In this document: positions 8,127-17,234 of the stretch, piece by piece
How positions within the stretch are numbered: position 1 is the first letter of the stretch
How the letters are laid out: every line of letters begins with the position of its first letter
Assembly (NCBI RefSeq): GCF_003670115.1
Contig: NZ_QQTY01000002.1
Location: 372,001 to 436,000 of the forward strand
From: Natronorubrum halophilum
GTDB taxonomy: Archaea > Halobacteriota > Halobacteria > Halobacteriales > Natrialbaceae
Length of the DNA: 64,000 bases
Direction of reading: 5' to 3'
Notes under the pieces: generated by a model
What the model saw: the letters and a program-made list of their open reading frames with translations, nothing else
What the model was told of the DNA's origin: nothing
The model's database searches: none
Made by a program: the position numbers and the translations under genes

Positions 8127-8528
8127 CGGTTGGATACGTGGATCGCGGTCGATCGGTCGATGAGGGCGTCGTTGTAGTGGTCCTTGCCTCTCTTCTGCTT
8201 CCGGTGCGTTCGGATACAGTGCTGGCTCTCATCGATCGGCGATACCGGCGGTGTAAGCATATGTGTTCCTCTCGGCGATCGCCAGCCTCTCGAACGGACG
8301 ATCGTGTGCCCGGTCGATAATTATTGGAAAACGAACTGTGGGGCGATAGTATAAGTAGTATTATTCTGGAAGTAGCGACTGGGAAGAGGAGTGATGGTAG
8401 GGTGAACCAATTTTTGTCACAACAGGAGCACGTATTGACAGCACGGATACGCGGTGATCTGCGTAAGATTATCAGATGTGGTAATGAATGGCTGAATTTT
8501 TTGAAGGCTGAGAGTTTGGGTGGTGTCA
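8127..8528. other. AT-rich upstream region of the pilus operon
   Basis: 402 bases. The part after about 8310 is clearly richer in A/T than its surroundings and contains several TATA-like stretches (for example GTATAAG at 8348-8354 and ATAATTATT at 8319-8327). It probably carries the promoter and a leader for the pilB operon. A 71-codon open frame inside it has no coding character. Confidence 0.6.
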
Positions 8529-11500
8529 ATGGCTATTGACGAGGGCGACCAGTCGGATGCCGGGGAATTTTCCGAGGGGGAGGCGTCCGACCCGGCGTCG
8601 GCGGACAATCGATCTTACGGGTCGGATCCCGACTCGGACGCGCCGGGTCGCGTCGGCGAGTACACGTGGGAGGACTATCTGATGGAGTACGGGTACAGAG
8701 ACGAGGTTTCGGCGCTGTATCCCGACGATCCAGCGGGCGGCGGGGGCGACCAACTGGGGCTCGACACCGACGAATCGGTCCAGCACACGGTTCCGAGCGG
8801 GGACGACTGGAATCGCGTCGAGTTCGATCCCGAATCCGCACTCGGCTATCATCCGGACGATTTACCGTCGACGATTATCCCTCTCGCCGGCGACAACGCC
8901 GAAACGCTCCACGAACGCTTCCTCGAGTACGTCGATCCCGAGACGACCCCAGTCACCAAGGGCATCTGGTCCTGGGAACACTACAAGTGGGAGTACTACT
9001 ACGAGGACGACGGCTCCCGACCGCGTGACAGCAACGGCGAAATCGTTCGCCACGACGAGGAAGAAGCGCTCGGCTTCGATCCTGACACGCTCGAGCAGCG
9101 GCTCTTCGCCGGCGACGAGGCCGCGATGAAACTCGACGAACTCGTCGACGAGCGAACCGTCAACGTCGAGGAAGATATCGACGAAGACGAATTCTTCTCG
9201 ACGGCGGACGGCAACACCACCGTCTCGAACCGTTACGATCTCGAGAAGGCCGTCCCGATGGACAAGAAGACCCACTTTCGGGAGGTCGAACGCTACTGGG
9301 TCAACAAGCCCTACGCCTACGTCATCATCTTCCACTCCGAGAAGGAAAACGAAAAGAAGTACTACATGATCGAGCCGTACCTGAACGAGATCGAGATGGA
9401 GCTTCAGGAGTTCCTCTCGGGCAAACTCAGGACGGCGATCAAGTACTCCGAGGACGGGATCAAGGAGAAAGAGACAGAGGACGGCCGACGGATCGTCATC
9501 GAAGACGAAACGCGACGCCTGCTGAAACGCTACGACCTCTTCGAGAAACGGTCGGGAAGCGCACAGGAGAGCGTTCTCGAGACGCTGAAGGGTCTGCTCG
9601 ACGATGGGGACGACGAGACGGACGAGGAGTCAGGTCCCGCACCGCTCGAGGGGATCGCGGTTCGACCCGAGCCGGCGATTCTCGCGGACGATCCGGATAC
9701 GATGAGCGAGTATCAGGTCGAAAAACTGCTCTACCAACTCAAGCGAAACTTCATCGGCTACGAGCGGATCGACGGCATCAAACACGACATCAACGTCGAG
9801 GATATCTCCGTCGACGGCTACAACTCGCCGGTCTTCGTCTACCATTCGGAGTACGAACAGATCATCTCGAACATCTATCACGGCGAGGACGAACTCGACG
9901 ACTTCGTCGTCAAACTCGCCCAGCGCTCGGGGAAGGGGATCAGTAAACGGCTGCCACAGGTCGACGCGACCCTGCCCGACGGCTCGCGCGCCCAGTTGAC
10001 GCTGGGTCAGGAGGTGTCCGACCACGGGACCAACTACACCATCCGTCAGTTCAAGGACGTTCCGTTTACGCCGATCGACCTGATCAACTGGAACACCTTC
10101 TCGCTCGACGAGATGGCGTTTCTCTGGCTCTGTATCGAGAACCACAAGAGCCTGATCTTCGCCGGTGGGACCGCATCCGGGAAGACGACATCGCTGAACG
10201 CCGTCTCGCTGTTCATCCCCTCGAGTGCGAAGATCGTCTCCATCGAGGACACGCGCGAGGTCGAACTTCCACAGCGAAACTGGATCGCGAGCGTCACCCG
10301 TCCCTCGTTCTCCGACGACGAACAGGGTGACGTCGACGAGTTCGACCTGCTCGAGGCCGCACTGCGTCAGCGACCCGACTACATCGTGATGGGCGAAATC
10401 CGCGGTGAGGAGGGGCGAACGCTGTTTCAGGTCATGTCGACCGGGCACACGACCTACACGACGTTCCACGCCGACTCCGTCGATGAGGTCCTAAAGCGGT
10501 TCACGACGGACCCGATTAACGTCTCGAAGACGATGTTCACCGCGCTGGATCTGGTCTCGATCCAGACCCAGACTCGAGTGCAGGGACGGAAGGTCCGCCG
10601 GAACAAGTCGCTGACCGAGATCAACCACTACGAGGCCGAACACGACGAGATCAACGTTCAGGACGTCTACCAGTGGCAAGCGGAGACCGACGAGTACCTC
10701 AAGATGGGGGACTCGAACACCCTCGATGAGATCCAGTTCGATCGCGGTTGGAGCAACGAAAAGCTCGAGGAAGAACTGTTCAAACGCGAGATCATTCTCG
10801 CCTACCTCATCAAGAACGGGTTGAACACGTACGCGGAAGTCGCGGCGACCGCACAGGCCTTCATCAACGACCCGGATACGATCCTGACGCTCATCGCGAA
10901 CGGACAACTCGAGGACAGTCTCGAGGACCTCCGCGAGATGGAAAGCGTCCTGATCGACGTCGATCCCGAAAAGGAGGAACTCGTCCCGCGACCCGACGCG
11001 AGCAGCGAGACGTACAACCTCTCGATGGACATCTTAGAACGGGCCGAAGAGTCGCTGTTCGAGGAGTTCCGCGGCAAGGTACCGAGCGGACTCGCGAGCG
11101 CGCTCGGGGAGGTCGAGCAAGCGGAGGCGATCGATGTCGACCAGACCGATGCCGACGAGTTCGACTTCGCCGGCGAGGTCGACGAGACGATCGACGAAGG
11201 CGAGTGGGAACTCGGCGACGACTCGGACGGGTTCGACGGCGGTTCGGGCGAGGGTTCGAGCGAACCCGCGTGGCTCAGTGACGATACCGGCTTCGATATC
11301 GGCTCCACTGATAGGGCCGAAGCCGGTATTAGCGACGCGACGGCTGACGCACCAGCCGACGATACTGCCGCCAGCGTCGATTCCGCTGCTGGAATCGGCG
11401 GCGCCACCTCGAGTCCCGGCGAACAGGACAAACCCGCGGAGGAATTCGAGATGGTCGTCAAAGAGACGCCTGGTGAGGAGGCGACACCGCCTGCCACGAC

Positions 11501-12164
11501 GAGTAACGGGGCCGACTCGGCACGACCGACATCCCGGTCGGACGATAAGCGCGACCCCACGGTATCGCCATCGGACGACCCCGAGGGAGGTGGCCTGGGC
11601 GGTCTGTTCGACGACATGGGCGATACGATCGATGAACTCGACGCCGATGACGATACGGGCCGCGCAACGACGGACGCCCCGTCAGAAACCGCCGCGGACT
11701 CCGCCGGCTTCGAGTCGACGTTTCAGGGGGACGACCTCGCGTCGATCTTCGATCCCGAATCGGCCGACGAAGCGGTGGGTGACTTCAGCGATCAACTCGA
11801 ATCGAGCGACGAACGCGGTCCGGGAGAGGACTCGAGCAGTATCGACGGGACTGATTCGACGACCGCGGCCGAGTCGCCGCCGGCCGGTGCAGACACGGAC
11901 GCCGGCTTACAGCCCGGAACGGACGGCGACGTCGACACCGAATCGGAGTCGATCTTCGGCGCCGAGTCCGGTTCGATCTTCTCCGACGACGATGACGACG
12001 CGGCGGACGACGGCGGCTCGCTGTTCGGTGACGATCGGGACCGCACCGAGTCCGACGACTCGATTTTCAACGGAACCGACGACGCTGATGACGACGGCGG
12101 GACAGGTCCCGGCGAAAGCGACGATGACGGCCGACTGTTCGGCGATAACGAGGACGACGAATGA
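8529..12164 (+). CDS. Type IV pilus/secretion ATPase (PilB/TadA-type) with long acidic tail
   Basis: 1211 aa from ATG 8529; GTG codons at 8520 and 8523 are in frame, but GGGTGGTG just before the ATG can act as ribosome binding site. The ATPase powers assembly of pilin-like fibres from the cytoplasmic face. The first 470 residues are an acidic region with two W-E-x-Y/H repeats (YTWEDYLMEYGY, WSWEHYKWEYYY). The secretion-ATPase core holds Walker A GGTASGKTTSLN (about 545-556), the Asp box SIEDTREVELPQ, Walker B-type YIVMGEIRGEEG and the His-box TGHTTYTTFHAD. After about residue 870 comes a roughly 340-residue Asp/Ser/Glu tail with repeated SIF/SLF/LFG motifs. The stop overlaps the pilC start by 4 bases. 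Confidence 0.92.
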   Translation: MAIDEGDQSDAGEFSEGEASDPASADNRSYGSDPDSDAPGRVGEYTWEDYLMEYGYRDEVSALYPDDPAGGGGDQLGLDTDESVQHTVPSGDDWNRVEFDPESALGYHPDDLPSTIIPLAGDNAETLHERFLEYVDPETTPVTKGIWSWEHYKWEYYYEDDGSRPRDSNGEIVRHDEEEALGFDPDTLEQRLFAGDEAAMKLDELVDERTVNVEEDIDEDEFFSTADGNTTVSNRYDLEKAVPMDKKTHFREVERYWVNKPYAYVIIFHSEKENEKKYYMIEPYLNEIEMELQEFLSGKLRTAIKYSEDGIKEKETEDGRRIVIEDETRRLLKRYDLFEKRSGSAQESVLETLKGLLDDGDDETDEESGPAPLEGIAVRPEPAILADDPDTMSEYQVEKLLYQLKRNFIGYERIDGIKHDINVEDISVDGYNSPVFVYHSEYEQIISNIYHGEDELDDFVVKLAQRSGKGISKRLPQVDATLPDGSRAQLTLGQEVSDHGTNYTIRQFKDVPFTPIDLINWNTFSLDEMAFLWLCIENHKSLIFAGGTASGKTTSLNAVSLFIPSSAKIVSIEDTREVELPQRNWIASVTRPSFSDDEQGDVDEFDLLEAALRQRPDYIVMGEIRGEEGRTLFQVMSTGHTTYTTFHADSVDEVLKRFTTDPINVSKTMFTALDLVSIQTQTRVQGRKVRRNKSLTEINHYEAEHDEINVQDVYQWQAETDEYLKMGDSNTLDEIQFDRGWSNEKLEEELFKREIILAYLIKNGLNTYAEVAATAQAFINDPDTILTLIANGQLEDSLEDLREMESVLIDVDPEKEELVPRPDASSETYNLSMDILERAEESLFEEFRGKVPSGLASALGEVEQAEAIDVDQTDADEFDFAGEVDETIDEGEWELGDDSDGFDGGSGEGSSEPAWLSDDTGFDIGSTDRAEAGISDATADAPADDTAASVDSAAGIGGATSSPGEQDKPAEEFEMVVKETPGEEATPPATTSNGADSARPTSRSDDKRDPTVSPSDDPEGGGLGGLFDDMGDTIDELDADDDTGRATTDAPSETAADSAGFESTFQGDDLASIFDPESADEAVGDFSDQLESSDERGPGEDSSSIDGTDSTTAAESPPAGADTDAGLQPGTDGDVDTESESIFGAESGSIFSDDDDDAADDGGSLFGDDRDRTESDDSIFNGTDDADDDGGTGPGESDDDGRLFGDNEDDE

Positions 12165-14221
12165 GCTTACAAACCGACTCCAGCGGGGGCTCCAGCAACC
12201 TTTCGGGCGGCTCCGATCTGCTGGGTGAGACGTTCTATCCCCTGTACGAACGGTTGGTTAACGAGGACGGCGAGTTCGTCAGCGACGTCGAAACGAAACT
12301 CGCGCAGGCTCGAATGACCGATACGGTCGAACTCTACCTCTCTCGAGCGCTCGGGATCGGGTTTATCAGCGGGCTGGCGCTGTGGCTGATCGGGCTCTTG
12401 CTCGGCTACGGCCTGTTCGCGACCGGAGTCATTCAGGTCGAGGAACTGCTCGGGATCCCGATCAGTAGCCAGGCGGTTATCGACTTCCTCGAGGCGGCTC
12501 GAGTGCCGGCGCTCGTCTTCTTCACCGGGCTCGTCTTCGGTTCGATCGGCTTCGCACTCGGTTTCGGCTCGCTCGTGGCGATCCCCTATTCGCGTGCGTC
12601 CGCCCGTAAACGCGAGATCAACATGTTGTTGACCGACTCCGTCTCCTTCATGTACGCGCTGTCGGTCGGTGGACTGAACCAACTCGAGATCATCGAGGCG
12701 ATGGCCCAGGCCGACGACACGTACGGCGAGGTCGCTATGGAGTTTCAGAGCATCGTCAAGGAGACCGAGTACTTCGACGTCGACTACCGGACGGCGATCC
12801 GCACCCAGGCCCTCGAGACGCCGAGCGACGAACTCTCTCAGTTCCTGACGGATATGCTCTCGATCGTCAACAGCGGCGGTGACATGGAGAGTTTCCTCGA
12901 GGACAAAAAGGAAAAGCACATGCGAACGGCCAAACAGGAACAGGAACTCACCCTCGAGACGCTCGAGTTGTTCGGCGAGATGTACATGACGCTGTCGCTG
13001 TTCCCGTTGCTCTTGATCATCATTATGGTCGTCATGCAGATGATTCCGCAGGCGGACGTGACGGATAACATGCTGTACATGACCGTCTACGGGCTGATCC
13101 CGCTGATCGGGGTCGGCTTCCTGGTGCTGGTCTCGACGGTCAAACACGACGAGCCGGGCGATGGGTACCTCTCGATGGGCGGGGGCCGGCGCATCGAGAC
13201 GCAACAGGACAGAGGCTTGCTCAACCTCGGTCTCGTCGAGCAGTTCACGGGCGAGCACAGCGTCTTCGACCGCATCAAAAACCGCGAAGGGACGTACGAG
13301 ACGATGGAGGTGCTCCAGAAGCCACACGTTTTCTTCCGGGACAACCCGCTGTTAACGCTCGCGTTGACCGTTCCGGCGTCGCTCGTCATCATCGCCACGG
13401 CGATGGTGAACGGCTCGGCACCGACCTCGTGGGACCAACTCCTCGGCAACGCCGTCTGGGGAACGTTCGTCTACGTCTACGTTCCGCTGTACATCATCGC
13501 GATTCCGCTGGCGATCTTCCGGGAGTGGAACGTTCGTCACAGGAACAGCGTCGTCAGCCAACTGTCCGAAGACCTACGCAAACTCTCGAGTTCGAACGAC
13601 ACCGGCCTGACGCTGCTCGAGTCGCTCAAATCCGTCTCGGATACGACCAGCGGAAAACTGGCTCGGGAGTTCGAGATGATGCACACGAAAGTCAACTACG
13701 GAACGAGCCTGAAGGAAGCGCTCATCGAGTTCAACAACAAGTATCACATTCCCCGGCTCGCCCGAACGACGCGGCTGATTACGGAAGCCCAGGAGGCGTC
13801 GAACCAGATTTCGGACGTGCTTCGGACGGCCGCCCGTACCAGCGAGAATCACGACGATATCGAACGGGAACGGAAGTCCCGGACCCTGATGCAGGTCGTG
13901 ATCATCATCATGACGTTCATGACGGTGCTCGCGGTGATCGCGATCCTCAAAACGCAGTTCATCGATACGATGGCCGGACTCGGGGCCAGCACCGGCGGCG
14001 CTGAAACGGGCGGTGGCGGCGGAGAACTCGCAGAAGCCGATTTGAGCGACAACATCGACGTCGAGATGCTGTCCGTGTTGTTTTTCCACGCGGTGACGAT
14101 GCAGGCGATCATCTCCGGATTGATCTGTGGATACATCCGGGATGCGGACCTGCTGAGCGGGCTGAAATACGCCGTCGTACTGGCGACGGTTGCACTCGTC
14201 GGCTGGACGTTGGTGGCCTAA
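12161..14221 (+). CDS. Type II/IV secretion membrane protein (PilC/TadC, T2SF family)
   Basis: 686 aa. The membrane platform protein of archaeal pilus systems, partner of the preceding ATPase. Two T2SF domains are visible: the first around LMTDSVSFMYALSVGGLNQLEIIEAMAQ (about 160-190) and the second around LSEDLRKLSSSNDTGLTLLESLKSVS (about 465-490). Several membrane helices precede, separate and follow them, including a final pair at the C-terminus (about 630-685). A Gly/Glu-rich linker at about 610-630 lies between membrane segments. It starts within the stop of the ATPase gene (ATGA) and ends one base before the next gene's ATG, so all are translated as one unit. Confidence 0.93.
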   Translation: MSLQTDSSGGSSNLSGGSDLLGETFYPLYERLVNEDGEFVSDVETKLAQARMTDTVELYLSRALGIGFISGLALWLIGLLLGYGLFATGVIQVEELLGIPISSQAVIDFLEAARVPALVFFTGLVFGSIGFALGFGSLVAIPYSRASARKREINMLLTDSVSFMYALSVGGLNQLEIIEAMAQADDTYGEVAMEFQSIVKETEYFDVDYRTAIRTQALETPSDELSQFLTDMLSIVNSGGDMESFLEDKKEKHMRTAKQEQELTLETLELFGEMYMTLSLFPLLLIIIMVVMQMIPQADVTDNMLYMTVYGLIPLIGVGFLVLVSTVKHDEPGDGYLSMGGGRRIETQQDRGLLNLGLVEQFTGEHSVFDRIKNREGTYETMEVLQKPHVFFRDNPLLTLALTVPASLVIIATAMVNGSAPTSWDQLLGNAVWGTFVYVYVPLYIIAIPLAIFREWNVRHRNSVVSQLSEDLRKLSSSNDTGLTLLESLKSVSDTTSGKLAREFEMMHTKVNYGTSLKEALIEFNNKYHIPRLARTTRLITEAQEASNQISDVLRTAARTSENHDDIERERKSRTLMQVVIIIMTFMTVLAVIAILKTQFIDTMAGLGASTGGAETGGGGGELAEADLSDNIDVEMLSVLFFHAVTMQAIISGLICGYIRDADLLSGLKYAVVLATVALVGWTLVA

Positions 14222-14222
14222 G

Positions 14223-14738
14223 ATGGCTCGAGAGCAACACCGACACGGTCGTGGCCGACGTCGGCGGACGGTTTCGATCTCGCTGCGTGAGCGCGGCCAG
14301 ACCACCCACGATTTCGTCGTCGGAATCGGGGTGTTCATCCTGGCCGTCGCCTTCGTCTTCTCGTTCCTGCCGACGATCCTGACGCCGTTCGACTCGTCGG
14401 TCAGCGGCGGGCAGACGGCGCAGGCGGATCGGATCGCGGATCGGTTGGTACACAATCTCTCGACCGACCAGGGACCGAACACGTTCAACGAATCCGATTT
14501 CGGGTCGGTTGCGGACGATGACCTCGATGACCTCGTCGGACTCCGAACTGTCGGCGACCAGGTGAACGTGAGTATCGAACACCTCAACGAGAGCGGGCCG
14601 GTCGACGACGAGTTGACGGTCGGCGTGGAGTACAACAACCAGTCGGCGGCCAGTTCGGCACGAATCGTGACGTTCGAGGGCGACGGTCCTGACGGCGAGG
14701 AACGTTCGGCATACAGACTTGTTGTGAGGGTCTGGTGA
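14223..14738 (+). CDS. Pilin-like protein 1 of the pilus operon
   Basis: 171 aa from ATG 14223, one base after the pilC stop; an upstream in-frame ATG lies inside pilC. An Arg/His-rich basic N-terminus is followed by LRERG then QTTHDF (Asp30) and a hydrophobic helix VVGIGVFILAVAFVFSFLP. The RG/Q junction resembles a class III (prepilin peptidase) cleavage site, with Asp at the +5 place often held by Glu. The rest is a soluble acidic domain with N-x-S/T sequons. I recognise it as a haloarchaeal family of unknown function found with PilB/PilC (possibly the one called DUF7287). Confidence 0.8.
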   Translation: MAREQHRHGRGRRRRTVSISLRERGQTTHDFVVGIGVFILAVAFVFSFLPTILTPFDSSVSGGQTAQADRIADRLVHNLSTDQGPNTFNESDFGSVADDDLDDLVGLRTVGDQVNVSIEHLNESGPVDDELTVGVEYNNQSAASSARIVTFEGDGPDGEERSAYRLVVRVW

Positions 14739-15412
14739 CCATGTCTAGAATCAGCCCTAAATCCAGTACCGACCGCGGACAGGCCTACACGCTCGAGGGG
14801 TTCATCAGTGCGATGGTCGTCCTGATGGCGCTCCTGCTCGCGATGCAGTCCGTCGTTATCACGCCGACGACCGGTGGACTCGCGGACCGGACGGTCCAAT
14901 CGCAGATTCAACAGGAGACGCAGGACGCGCTGGTCGTCGCTGCGACGGCGGACGAGGACGACGGGGACCTTTCGAAGATGGTCCGATACTGGGACGATGA
15001 GGAGAACGAGTTCTACAATGCGAGCGAGGACGATTCGGTGCCGGGCTACTACAACGGATCGGCGTACACCGAACTCTACAACGAGTTCGTTCTCGGAGAG
15101 ATCCTCTCACATCGGCTGACGGACCGCGGACTGAGCTACAATATCGAGCTCGTCTATCAAAACGAGAGCGGTGAGTTCGACACCGAGAACAGTACGTACC
15201 TCGTCTATCAAGGCGAGTCGGAGGCGGTGACAGCGAGTTACACGGTTACGCTATTCGAGAACGACACGGTAACGGCTCCGGGAAGTGCTGGCGCGCTTCG
15301 GGATGTTCACGATCCAGATGATACTGACAGCTATCCGATCCCCCCAGGAACCAGTGAAGACGATGACTCCGTGGTGTACAATGTCGTGGAGGTGCGCGTC
15401 GCAGTATGGTAA
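14735..15412 (+). CDS. Pilin-like protein 2 of the pilus operon
   Basis: 225 aa using GTG 14735, which overlaps the previous stop (GTGA); ATG at 14741 would be two residues shorter and is equally possible. STDRG is followed by QAYTLEGF and the hydrophobic helix ISAMVVLMALLLAMQSVVI, again a prepilin-like arrangement with Glu at +6. The exported part is acidic and rich in Tyr, Asn-x-Ser/Thr sequons and Asp, as expected for an extracellular haloarchaeal domain. The family is of unknown function (possibly DUF7288). It is part of the same overlapping operon. Confidence 0.8.
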   Translation: MTMSRISPKSSTDRGQAYTLEGFISAMVVLMALLLAMQSVVITPTTGGLADRTVQSQIQQETQDALVVAATADEDDGDLSKMVRYWDDEENEFYNASEDDSVPGYYNGSAYTELYNEFVLGEILSHRLTDRGLSYNIELVYQNESGEFDTENSTYLVYQGESEAVTASYTVTLFENDTVTAPGSAGALRDVHDPDDTDSYPIPPGTSEDDDSVVYNVVEVRVAVW

Positions 15413-15894
15413 CTGATAGTATTCGAGATCGGAGGGAGCGCGACCGGTCACCCGAGAGCGATCGACGCGACAGAGGACAGGTTATCCTCGTCGGTGCGAT
15501 CGCGCTCGCGTTTATCATTCTCGGCGTCGTCGTCGTCTTTAACGGCGTCCTCTACACCGAGACACTGTCGTCCGGGTCGACGAGTCAGAGTGCAAGCGCT
15601 GCCGACGCAACTGAACTCGAGATCGAACAGGGCATCGGCTGTTTGCTCGTGCAACTCGAGGGAGGGAATGCAACCGAGGATCAGGTCGAAGAGAACGTTA
15701 GTGTGTTTACCGACCGGTATCGGAGGGCGCAAGCACAGTCGTCACCGACAGCCGTCAATATCAGTGACATTGACGTTAACGGTGATTTTGCCACTCCCAC
15801 CGAAATTCACAACGTAAACATCACGATAACTGTCGATTCCCACGATCTCAGTTACGAACAGGAGCGGACGATCGAAGCTACATGCCCACTATGA
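15406..15894 (+). CDS. Pilin-like protein 3 of the pilus operon
   Basis: 162 aa, ATG 15406, overlapping the previous gene by 7 bases. A charged N-terminus (RDRRERDRSPESDRRDRG) precedes QVILVGAIALAFIILGVVVVFNGVLY, a long hydrophobic helix. Unlike the first two there is no acidic residue near +5, so peptidase processing is less certain. The remainder is a compact acidic domain with NVS, NIS and NIT sequons and two Cys (GCLLVQLE and the C-terminal ATCPL) that could form a disulfide. Haloarchaeal family of unknown function (possibly DUF7261). Confidence 0.78.
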   Translation: MVTDSIRDRRERDRSPESDRRDRGQVILVGAIALAFIILGVVVVFNGVLYTETLSSGSTSQSASAADATELEIEQGIGCLLVQLEGGNATEDQVEENVSVFTDRYRRAQAQSSPTAVNISDIDVNGDFATPTEIHNVNITITVDSHDLSYEQERTIEATCPL

Positions 15895-16406
15895 TCGGAA
15901 ATCGACACGAAACGGACCGCGGGGTGTCGATCGCACTCACGCACGTCCTGACGATCGGAATCGCCACGATCCTCATCGCGATGTTGTTGATGAGCGGAAG
16001 CACGCTGTTGGAGTCGGAAACCGATAGATCGGCCCGGACCGCGCTCGAGACCGTCGGCGAGCGTCTGGCCGGAGAGATCGCGAACGTCGATCAGATCGGG
16101 AACGAGAGCGAGGACGCAATGATCAGTGCCGAGCATCCGCGAACGATCGCGAACTCCCAGTACACCGTCGAACTGTTGGACAGGGACGACGACGCCTGCA
16201 GCGAAGGCTCGCATCTGCTTGCCGATTCGGAAACCCCCTGTATACGGCTAACGGCACAGGAGATCGACGTGACGGTCTACGTGCCAGTTGCGATCGACGG
16301 GGGCGTCTCCGGAAGTGGGAATTCGGTAGCGGGTGGTACGATCGAGATCGCGTACGACAGTGCCGACGATGGAAACGAGATCGAAATTACGGAGGCCGAT
16401 CGATGA
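15891..16406 (+). CDS. Pilin-like protein 4 of the pilus operon
   Basis: 171 aa with ATG 15891, chosen because it overlaps the previous stop in the ATGA form used throughout this operon; an ATG at 15882 would add three residues. ETDRG is followed by VSIALTHVLTIGIATILIAMLLM, a hydrophobic helix starting right after the basic RG. Two Cys in DDDACSEGSHLLADSETPC may form a disulfide outside the cell. The C-terminus contains a Gly/Ser-rich segment and an acidic end. Family of unknown function (possibly DUF7266). Confidence 0.78.
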   Translation: MIGNRHETDRGVSIALTHVLTIGIATILIAMLLMSGSTLLESETDRSARTALETVGERLAGEIANVDQIGNESEDAMISAEHPRTIANSQYTVELLDRDDDACSEGSHLLADSETPCIRLTAQEIDVTVYVPVAIDGGVSGSGNSVAGGTIEIAYDSADDGNEIEITEADR

Positions 16407-17224
16407 TCGACCGACGAACCGGACCCGCGACGGTCTCGTGGGCTGACGACCGCGGGGTCTCCGAAGTGATCGCGTTCATTCTCGTTTTCGCGATGATACT
16501 CGGATCGGTTGGACTGCTGTACGTGACCGGATTCCAGGCGATGGGCGACTATCAGGAAACCGAGCAACTCGTCAACGCCGAGCGGGCGATGGACGCGCTC
16601 GCGGACAACTTCAACGACGTCCTGGGGCACAACGGCGTCAACCAGCGCTACGGCGAACTCTCGTTGCGAGACGGAACTGTCAGCACCGGGGCCGACGGAA
16701 CGAAGATTGACATCACTCTCGACGGCGAGGACGATCCGATCGGGACCGATGATGATCGCTTCTCCGGGTACGGTGACGGCGCGACGGTCGACCTAGGCGA
16801 GTTCACGTACACGTCGGACGGCGACAAAATCGCGTACGAAGGCGGTGGCCTCGTTCGAGCGGACGACTCCGAAGACTGGAGTCTGGTCCGCAAGCGGCCA
16901 CGGATAACGTGTGGCGAGAACGCCGCAACGATCTCCCTCGTCGCAATCTCGGCGGACGACCGATCGATACAGAGCAGTAGCGGACTCGGGTTTACGATGT
17001 CCGTCGAAAACCGCAGTAGTGCGGTGTACAGTGACAAGGACAACGTTTCCATCGAGATCGAAGACGCGGATACCGCCTACAACGACGCGTGGGAGTCGAT
17101 ACTCGAGACCGAGAGTAGCGATGGTGCGGACTGGGATTGGGACGGTGATGCCGGAACGTGCGACTTCGACGATGACTCCGGGCAGGTCGTCGTCACTATC
17201 GTCGAAGTCGACATCGAGTACTGA
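16403..17224 (+). CDS. Pilin-like protein 5 of the pilus operon
   Basis: 273 aa, ATG 16403 overlapping the previous stop by 4 bases. ADDRG is followed by VSEVIAFILVFAMILGSVGLLYVTGF, which closely resembles the haloarchaeal PilA-type N-terminus (RG-VSPVIG). The largest of the five pilin-like products, it has an extracellular region with a conserved-looking ALADNFNDVLGHNGVNQRYGEL segment and two Cys (TCGEN, GTCDF). It is the last gene of the operon; a convergent gene ends 10 bases beyond its stop. Possibly the DUF7289 family. Confidence 0.8.
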   Translation: MIDRRTGPATVSWADDRGVSEVIAFILVFAMILGSVGLLYVTGFQAMGDYQETEQLVNAERAMDALADNFNDVLGHNGVNQRYGELSLRDGTVSTGADGTKIDITLDGEDDPIGTDDDRFSGYGDGATVDLGEFTYTSDGDKIAYEGGGLVRADDSEDWSLVRKRPRITCGENAATISLVAISADDRSIQSSSGLGFTMSVENRSSAVYSDKDNVSIEIEDADTAYNDAWESILETESSDGADWDWDGDAGTCDFDDDSGQVVVTIVEVDIEY

Positions 17225-17234
17225 CCGCGACAGC

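Noticed and set aside
8324-8539. 71-codon frame ahead of the pilB gene
   Set aside because: AT-rich, atypical codon use, overlaps the pilB start; better read as promoter and leader.
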